DNA from: Pseudomonas fluorescens
GTDB taxonomy: Bacteria > Pseudomonadota > Gammaproteobacteria > Pseudomonadales > Pseudomonadaceae
Direction of reading: 5' to 3'
NCBI RefSeq assembly: GCF_040448305.1
Contig: NZ_CP148752.1
Span: 5,495,501-5,559,500 of the forward strand
DNA: 64,000 nucleotides
Shown: piece by piece, positions 58,171 through 64,000 of the stretch
Layout of the letters: the number at the start of each line of letters is the position of its first letter
Position numbering within the stretch: the first letter of the stretch is position 1
Notes under the pieces: model-generated
What the model was told of the DNA's origin: nothing
Database searches by the model: none
Seen by the model: the letters and a program-made list of their open reading frames with translations, nothing else
Made by a program: the position numbers and the translations under genes

Positions 58171-59661
58171 ATGGAACTGGTTGTAAAAAGCGTCAACCCC
58201 GAAACGTTGAAGACCGCCACTCTCGTGGTCTCCGTCGGCGAAGGCCGCAAGCTCGGCGCGGTTGCCAGACAACTCGACGAATTGAGCGGCGGCGCGATCA
58301 GCGCAGTGCTCAAGCGCGGCGACCTGGCCGGCAAGGTTGGCCAGAGCCTGTTACTGCACAGCCTGCCGAACCTCAAGGCCGAGCGCGTGCTGCTGGTTGG
58401 CGTGGGCAAGGACGACGAGCTGGGTGACCGCCCGTTCCGCAAAATCATCGCCGGCATCCTCAATACCCTCAAAGGCCTGGGCGGCAGCGATGCAGTGCTC
58501 GCGCTGGATGAAGTGGTCGTCAAAGGCCGCGACAGCTACGGCAAGACCCGCCTGCTGGCCGAAACCCTGGTGGACGGCGAGTACAGCTTCGACCAGTTCA
58601 AGAGCCAGAAAGCCGAACCCCGCGCCCTGAAGAAAATCACCCTGCTGACCATCAAGGCCGCCCAGGCTGAAGTGCAACGCGCCGTGACCCACGCCACCGC
58701 CATCGCCAACGGCATGGCCTTCACCCGCAACCTGGGTAACCTGCCGCCGAACATCTGCCACCCGACCTTCCTCGGTGAACAGGCGAAAGACCTCGGCAAG
58801 GAATTCAAGGACCTGAAAGTCGAAGTCCTCGACGAGAAGAAGATCAAGGCCCTGGGCATGGGCTCGTTCTACGCCGTCGGCCAGGGCAGCGCCCAGCCTC
58901 CGCGCCTGATCGTCATGCAATACAACGGCGGCAAGAAATCCGAGAAGCCGTACGCACTGGTCGGCAAGGGCATCACCTTCGACACCGGCGGCATCAGCCT
59001 CAAGCCGGGCGCCGGCATGGATGAAATGAAGTACGACATGGGTGGCGCCGCCAGCGTGTTCGGCACCCTGCGTGCCGTGCTCGAACTGAAGCTGCCGATC
59101 AACCTGGTGTGCATCCTGGCCTGCGCCGAGAACATGCCGAGCGGCAATGCTTCGCGCCCGGGCGACATCGTCACCACCATGAGCGGCCAGACCGTGGAAA
59201 TCCTCAACACCGACGCCGAAGGCCGTCTGGTGCTGTGCGACGCCCTGACCTACTCCGAGCGTTTCAAGCCGCAAGCGGTCATCGACATCGCGACCCTGAC
59301 CGGCGCCTGCGTGGTTGCCCTGGGTTCCCACACGTCGGGCCTGCTGGGCAACAACGACGAACTGATCGACCAACTGCTGAGCGCCGGCAAGGCGGCCGAC
59401 GACCGCGCCTGGCAACTGCCGCTGTTCGATGAGTATCAGGAACAGCTGGACAGCCCGTTCGCCGACATCGCCAACATTGGCGGCCCGAAAGCCGGCACCA
59501 TCACCGCGGCCTGCTTCCTGTCGCGCTTCACCAAGAACCTGAACTGGGCGCACCTGGACATCGCCGGCACGGCCTGGACCAGCGGCGGCAAGGACAAGGG
59601 CGCCACTGGCCGTCCGGTTCCCCTGCTGACCCAATACCTGCTGGACCGCGCCAAAGCCTGA
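58171..59661 (+). CDS. pepA: Leucyl aminopeptidase (M17)
   Basis: 496 residues from the ATG at 58171; an in-frame ATG at 58138 adds an unlikely 11 residues. M17 signature NTDAEGRLVL and VGKGITFDTGG with the metal Lys/Asp residues intact. PepA also acts as a DNA-binding factor in some bacteria. Order lptF, pepA, holC as in PAO1. Confidence 0.97.
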   Translation: MELVVKSVNPETLKTATLVVSVGEGRKLGAVARQLDELSGGAISAVLKRGDLAGKVGQSLLLHSLPNLKAERVLLVGVGKDDELGDRPFRKIIAGILNTLKGLGGSDAVLALDEVVVKGRDSYGKTRLLAETLVDGEYSFDQFKSQKAEPRALKKITLLTIKAAQAEVQRAVTHATAIANGMAFTRNLGNLPPNICHPTFLGEQAKDLGKEFKDLKVEVLDEKKIKALGMGSFYAVGQGSAQPPRLIVMQYNGGKKSEKPYALVGKGITFDTGGISLKPGAGMDEMKYDMGGAASVFGTLRAVLELKLPINLVCILACAENMPSGNASRPGDIVTTMSGQTVEILNTDAEGRLVLCDALTYSERFKPQAVIDIATLTGACVVALGSHTSGLLGNNDELIDQLLSAGKAADDRAWQLPLFDEYQEQLDSPFADIANIGGPKAGTITAACFLSRFTKNLNWAHLDIAGTAWTSGGKDKGATGRPVPLLTQYLLDRAKA

Positions 59662-59676
59662 AACCGTTGATGGGCG

Positions 59677-59702
59677 GCGGCGTCACTTCCCGGTGACGCC
59701 GC
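59677..59702 (+). repeat. Inverted repeat between pepA and holC
   Basis: GCGGCGTCAC-TTCCCG-GTGACGCCGC, perfect 10-bp stem, 15 bp after pepA and 20 bp before holC. No T run; perhaps a processing or attenuation hairpin. Confidence 0.6.
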
Positions 59703-59721
59703 TTGCCGCTCTGGAACCGCA

Positions 59722-60150
59722 ATGACCAAAGTCGATTTCTATATCCTGCCCAGCGCCGATCCTTCGGCACGCCTGGACTTTGCCTGCAAGCTCACCGAGA
59801 AAGCCTGGCGCATGGGCCACCGCATCTACCTGCATTGCAGCGATGCGGCCCAGCGTGACGATCTCGATGCGCGGCTGTGGGCGTTCAAGGGCGAAAGCTT
59901 CGTGCCCCACGGCCCTGCCGACAGCGAACCTGAGGGTTTGACTGTTTTGGGATTGGGCGATGACTGCGGTCAGCATCAGGATTTGCTGGTCAATCTCGAC
60001 CTGAAAGTCCCGGCCTTCGCCAACAGGTTCGCCCGAGTGGCGGAAGTGGTGGTGGAGGATCCGACGATCAGAGCGGCCGCGCGGGAGAGTTTTCGTTTCT
60101 ACCGCGAACAGGGCTATCCTCTGCAAGATCACCGTTTACAGCGACTCTGA
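59722..60150 (+). CDS. holC: DNA polymerase III subunit chi
   Basis: 142 residues (TKVDFYILPSADPSARLDFAC). Chi links the clamp loader to SSB. SAM-like fold without catalytic motifs, as expected. Confidence 0.93.
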   Translation: MTKVDFYILPSADPSARLDFACKLTEKAWRMGHRIYLHCSDAAQRDDLDARLWAFKGESFVPHGPADSEPEGLTVLGLGDDCGQHQDLLVNLDLKVPAFANRFARVAEVVVEDPTIRAAARESFRFYREQGYPLQDHRLQRL

Positions 60151-60158
60151 GCCTTCCA

Positions 60159-60566
60159 ATGGACACTCCAAAACCGCTGCAACAGTCCGCGCACCTGCTG
60201 GACGACCTTGAGTCGATCCGCCAGTTGCTCGGCGATGACAACCTGCAACCGCCCCTGCTGACCGACACGGTCGAGGACGGCGACCAGGAACAGATTCCGA
60301 TGTTGTTCGACGCCGTGAGCGAGCCTTCGCCACCCGTCGTACCGACAACCCCTGCCCCCATCGTTGAACCCGCCACCGCTGCAGCGTCGACGCCTGCCGC
60401 CAGCAAGAACCCGGATGACTTGCTGCACCTGGACAACGAATTGCGCGCCGCCGCGCAGTTGATCATGCAAGACGTGATCGACGATTTCGCCCCGCACATC
60501 GAGACCGAAATCAAACGTCGCCTCAGTGCGCGGCTTGAGCGGTTGTTGAGCCAGTACAACGACTGA
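60159..60566 (+). CDS. Conserved hypothetical protein beside holC
   Basis: 135 residues: acidic N-terminal part, a Pro/Ala-rich linker (about 60-80), and a helical C-terminus (QLIMQDVIDDFAPHIETEIKRRL). Same position as PA3833 between holC and valS, but valS is not downstream here. Function unknown. Confidence 0.8.
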   Translation: MDTPKPLQQSAHLLDDLESIRQLLGDDNLQPPLLTDTVEDGDQEQIPMLFDAVSEPSPPVVPTTPAPIVEPATAAASTPAASKNPDDLLHLDNELRAAAQLIMQDVIDDFAPHIETEIKRRLSARLERLLSQYND

Positions 60567-60589
60567 ACAACTTGCGGTGGCGGCTCTTC

Positions 60590-60676
60590 TGTGGGAGCGA
60601 GCTTGCTCGCGATGACGGCATCACATTCAACATCGATGTGACCATTCGACCGCTATCGCGAGCAAGCTCGCTCCCA
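60590..60676. repeat. REPIN-like element (short type)
   Basis: Arms TGTGGGAGCGAGCTTGCTCG and complement, at the place where valS would be expected to begin in PAO1 order. Confidence 0.85.
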
Positions 60677-60704
60677 AAAAAAGCCCCCGCCACAGGTTGA
60701 ATCT

Positions 60705-61472
60705 TCAGGTGCTTAGATAACGCCCGACCAACGCGATCCCGCTCGCCAGCACCAGCCACGTCACCAGCCGCACGAACGCCTCGCGGGACAACCTCATGGT
60801 CAGCCGTCGACCGAACCACAGCCCCAGCGCCATCGCCGGCAACAGACAAACCGCCAGCACCAGCAACGGCAAATCGGCATACACACCGGCGATTGCAAAC
60901 AGGCTCAAACGCACCACCGTACTGCAACTGATCAGCGCACTCTGGGTGGCCCGAGCCGCCTCCTTGGGCAACCGGCTGTTCAGATAGATCGCATAGAGAA
61001 AGCCGCCGCTGCCAAACAACGCACCAAACATTCCGCCCACCGTTCCCATCGGCAGCGCCCACGCGGCGGACAACTGCGCCGGACGGACCTTTATCCACAG
61101 GGTGTAAATGGCATAGGCGCTGATAAACAGCCCCATCAGCAGCAGCAACAGATCGGACTTGAGGTTCAGCAGGAATATCACGCCGAGGGTGCAGCCCACC
61201 GCCATGCACGGCAGCAAGCGCAGCAGTTCCGGTTTCGCCACATCACGCCGCGAGGGCAACAGGTTGCCGAATGCCGCGACAAAATCGAGCAAAACCAGCA
61301 AGGGCACGATCTTCGACAGCGGCATGAACAGAATCAGAATCGGCCCCGCCACCAGTGCGGTGCCAAAACCGGCGATGCCGAACACTATGTAGGCCAGGGC
61401 GACGCCTGCACCGATGATCAGCCAGTCCAGCGGGCCGAAGGGCCATTGGTTTAACAGCTCAAACACACTCAC
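60705..61472 (-). CDS. TauE/SafE family exporter
   Basis: 255 residues, seven to eight membrane segments; IGAGVALAYIVFGIAGFGTALVAGP and MGTVGGMFGALFGSGGFLYAIY are the internal repeat of the family. Probable anion (sulfite or sulfoacetate) exporter; substrate unknown. Divergent from xseA. Confidence 0.88.
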   Translation of the reverse strand: MSVFELLNQWPFGPLDWLIIGAGVALAYIVFGIAGFGTALVAGPILILFMPLSKIVPLLVLLDFVAAFGNLLPSRRDVAKPELLRLLPCMAVGCTLGVIFLLNLKSDLLLLLMGLFISAYAIYTLWIKVRPAQLSAAWALPMGTVGGMFGALFGSGGFLYAIYLNSRLPKEAARATQSALISCSTVVRLSLFAIAGVYADLPLLVLAVCLLPAMALGLWFGRRLTMRLSREAFVRLVTWLVLASGIALVGRYLST

Positions 61473-61572
61473 TCTCCAATCTTCCTTGAATACCGTTGGC
61501 GACTTTACCTCCTACAAGGGAATTGTGCTGACACATGGAGATTGACCACCGAATGCCATTAAACTGCGCCCC

Positions 61573-62952
61573 ATGATTAAAGATCCCTTTGCAAGACTCG
61601 GCCTGGACCGCGAAGTCCTGACCGTCAGCCAGCTCAACGGCCGCGCGCGGGTGTTGCTTGAAGACGTGTTCAGCAACATCTGGGTCGAAGGCGAAATCTC
61701 CAACCTCGCCCGCCCGGCGTCCGGCCACGTGTATTTCACCCTCAAGGACAGCGGCGCCCAGGTGCGTTGCGCGCTGTTCCGGCAGAACGCGGCCCGGGTG
61801 CGCCAGGCCTTGAAAGACGGCCTGGCGGTCAAGGTCCGCGGCAAGGTCTCGCTGTTCGAGGGGCGCGGTGATTATCAGCTGATCCTCGACACCGTGGAGC
61901 CGGCCGGCGATGGCGCCTTGCGCCTGGCCTTCGATGCACTCAAGGAAAAGCTCAGCGCCGAAGGCCTGTTCAGTGCCGAACGCAAGGTGCCGCTGCCGGC
62001 TCATCCACAACGCATCGGCATCATCAGCTCGCCCACCGGGGCGGTGATCCGCGACATCATCAGCGTGTTCCGCCGTCGTGCACCGCAGGTGCAATTAACC
62101 CTGATCCCTACCGCCGTACAGGGCCGCGAAGCCACCGCGCAGATTGTCCGCGCCCTGAAACTGGCGGATGCCCGCGGTTTCGACGCCCTGATCCTGGCCC
62201 GGGGCGGCGGTTCGCTGGAAGACCTCTGGTGCTTCAACGAAGAAGCCGTGGCCCGCGCCGTAGACGCTTGCGTGACGCCGATTGTCAGCGCGGTCGGCCA
62301 TGAAACCGACGTATCGATCAGCGACTTCGTGGCCGACGTACGCGCGCCCACCCCTTCCGCTGCCGCCGAATTGCTGGCACCGGACTCCAGCGATCTGGTG
62401 CGTCGGGTCGAAAGCCTGCACCGACGGCTGGTGATGCGCATGCGTGACCGCTTGATGCGCGACCGCCTGCGCCTGGAAGGCATTTCCCGGCGCCTGCGTC
62501 ATCCCGGCGAACGTTTACGCCAGCAAGCGCAACGCCTGGATGACCTGGACATGCGCATGCGCCGCGCGTTCGAGCGCAGCCTCAACACCCGTCGCGAACG
62601 CTTGATCCGCCTGGAAACCCGTCTGGCCGCACAACATCCTGGCCGGCAACTGGCAATGCTGCGCCAGCGCCTCGACGGCCTGGCCGAACGCCTGCCGCGC
62701 GCGATCCGCGAAGGGCTGAAGAACCGTCGCCTGCAACTGCACAGCCAGATGCAGACGCTGCACGTGGTCAGCCCGCTGGCGACCCTCGGCCGCGGCTACA
62801 GCATCTTGCTGGACGAGCGCGGCAACGCGATTCGCAACGCCGCGCAAACCCATACCGGCCAGCGCCTCAAGGCCAAACTGGGCGAAGGTGAACTGCAAGT
62901 ACGGGTCGAAGACAATCACCTGACGCCTGTCACCCTTTCTTTACTGGATTGA
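61573..62952 (+). CDS. xseA: Exodeoxyribonuclease VII large subunit
   Basis: 459 residues. N-terminal OB fold (FSNIWVEGEISNLARPASGHVYFTLKD), catalytic core with SPTGAVIRDI, RGGGSLEDLW and GHETDVSISDFVAD, then a long coiled coil. Degrades single-stranded DNA with XseB. Confidence 0.97.
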   Translation: MIKDPFARLGLDREVLTVSQLNGRARVLLEDVFSNIWVEGEISNLARPASGHVYFTLKDSGAQVRCALFRQNAARVRQALKDGLAVKVRGKVSLFEGRGDYQLILDTVEPAGDGALRLAFDALKEKLSAEGLFSAERKVPLPAHPQRIGIISSPTGAVIRDIISVFRRRAPQVQLTLIPTAVQGREATAQIVRALKLADARGFDALILARGGGSLEDLWCFNEEAVARAVDACVTPIVSAVGHETDVSISDFVADVRAPTPSAAAELLAPDSSDLVRRVESLHRRLVMRMRDRLMRDRLRLEGISRRLRHPGERLRQQAQRLDDLDMRMRRAFERSLNTRRERLIRLETRLAAQHPGRQLAMLRQRLDGLAERLPRAIREGLKNRRLQLHSQMQTLHVVSPLATLGRGYSILLDERGNAIRNAAQTHTGQRLKAKLGEGELQVRVEDNHLTPVTLSLLD

Positions 62953-62955
62953 TCC

Positions 62956-63777
62956 ATGCCGCGTTTCTTTGCTCCATTGCTGTTGCTGCTCCTGACCTTC
63001 AACGCCCACGCCGACAGCTACATCACCCGCCAGTTGAACAAACCAGTGCCGGGCGGCGTGGCGGTGGTGGACCTGGGCACGTCCGCCCAGGCGCCAAAAG
63101 CCACTTATCAAGGCAAACCGGTACTGGTGGTCAAGGAGCAGAACAACTGGCTGGCCATTGTCGGCGTACCGCTGACGGTCAAGCCGGGGGCTCAATCGGT
63201 CAGCAGCGGCGGTCGTAATCTGAACTTTACGGTTGGCAACAAGAAATACCCGGAACAGCGCATCACCCTGAAGAACACCCAACAGGTCAATCCGGACCCG
63301 GAAAATCTCAAGCGCATCGAGCGTGAACTGGCCGAGCAGATTACTGCCTACCGCACGTTCAGCCCCAACACCCCGAGTAACCTGCTGCTGGACAAACCGG
63401 TGAACGGGCCGCTGTCGAGCAAGTTCGGCGTGCGGCGCTTTTTCAACGGTGAAGAGCGCAACCCCCACTCTGGCCTGGACTTCGCCGTACCCGGCGGTAC
63501 GCCAATCAAGACCCCGGCTGCCGGCAAGGTGATCCTGATCGGCAACTACTTCTTCAATGGCAACACGGTATTCGTCGACCATGGACAGGGCTTTATCAGC
63601 ATGTTCTGCCACATGTCGAAAATCGACGTGAAGGTGGGGCAGCCACTGGCCCGTGGTGACGTGGTCGGCAAGGTCGGGGCGACTGGCCGAGCGACCGGAC
63701 CGCACATGCACTGGAATATCAGCCTGAACGATGCGCGGGTCGATCCGGCTATCTTCATTGGTGCGTTTCAGCCCTGA
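62956..63777 (+). CDS. M23 family metallopeptidase (LytM)
   Basis: 273 residues, 3 bp after xseA. Signal peptide ending NAHA, a beta-rich N-terminal part, then an M23 domain with HSGLD and HMHWN metal motifs complete. Periplasmic peptidoglycan endopeptidase candidate. Confidence 0.93.
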   Translation: MPRFFAPLLLLLLTFNAHADSYITRQLNKPVPGGVAVVDLGTSAQAPKATYQGKPVLVVKEQNNWLAIVGVPLTVKPGAQSVSSGGRNLNFTVGNKKYPEQRITLKNTQQVNPDPENLKRIERELAEQITAYRTFSPNTPSNLLLDKPVNGPLSSKFGVRRFFNGEERNPHSGLDFAVPGGTPIKTPAAGKVILIGNYFFNGNTVFVDHGQGFISMFCHMSKIDVKVGQPLARGDVVGKVGATGRATGPHMHWNISLNDARVDPAIFIGAFQP

Positions 63778-63800
63778 TCCCCAAATAAGGCCACCGGCCT

Positions 63801-63867
63801 CATCGCGAGCAGGCTCGCTCCTGCAGGGATTGCGCTGTACCTGTGGGAGCGAGCCTGCTCGCGATGG
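63801..63867. repeat. REPIN-like element (short type)
   Basis: Arms CATCGCGAGCAGGCTCGCTC and TGTGGGAGCGAGCCTGCTCG with an 18-bp spacer. The remaining 133 bp to the window end show no gene. Confidence 0.8.
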
Positions 63868-64000
63868 CAATATCACAGACACCGAAAGCAGTCCGGCAGC
63901 GTCACCTCATCAATTGCGCACCACTCAAACCTCGCGCAAACAACAAAACAATCACTGCCAATCACAGCAATAAAATCTCGATAAATACCCGCTCACGAGT

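Overview
The window is chromosomal DNA of a Pseudomonas, most likely the P. fluorescens group. The basis is protein-level recognition, GC-rich codon use, gene order shared with P. aeruginosa PAO1 over several blocks (from memory), and many paired Pseudomonas-type REP elements (arms like GTGGGAGCGAGCCTGCTCGC). I see no rRNA, tRNA, CRISPR array, IS element or prophage.

Layout. 1-4774: a MoxR/DUF58/DUF4129/DUF4350 operon, cut by the left edge. 4812-12511: PilZ protein, TPR lipoprotein, pyruvate kinase, crotonase, ferredoxin-type reductase, a SadC-like diguanylate cyclase and class I fumarase (like PA4322-PA4333). 12600-18070: small ORFs with striking palindromes, then a MifS/MifR-type two-component system beside an alpha-ketoglutarate permease; the permease has a sigma-54 promoter, two phased direct repeats and a Crc/Hfq-type motif. 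18295-21679: small repeat protein, chagasin-like lipoprotein, lysoplasmalogenase-like protein, cmoAB. 21812-23685: tadA and a multicopper oxidase. 23926-26886: a 986-residue putative toxin, the most unusual gene here. 26970-30116: guaBA.

30234-35587: zinc-ribbon protein, purT, VUT transporter, DUF1289, gamma carbonic anhydrase, two Nudix hydrolases, L,D-transpeptidase. 35882-43166: a complete N-acetylglucosamine locus (nagR, nagA, SIS deaminase, EIIA-HPr-EI fusion, EIICB). 43351-49310: NIF3-like protein, purL, mltF. 49435-55518: lepA-lepB-rnc-era-recO-pdxJ on the minus strand; the DUF4845 gene usual between lepB and rnc is missing and a structured leader with a 39-codon ORF is present. 55690-60566: lptFG, pepA, holC and a partner. 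60705-63777: TauE-type exporter, xseA, M23 peptidase.

Most of the window is housekeeping. Accessory or unusual signals are the toxin, the MifSR-permease control region, a degenerate second IIB domain in NagE, the rnc leader, paired palindromes near 12.95-13.06 kb, and thirteen REPIN-like elements, two of them about 93% identical and flanking purT. Starts were chosen by ribosome-binding site, overlap and known family N-termini.
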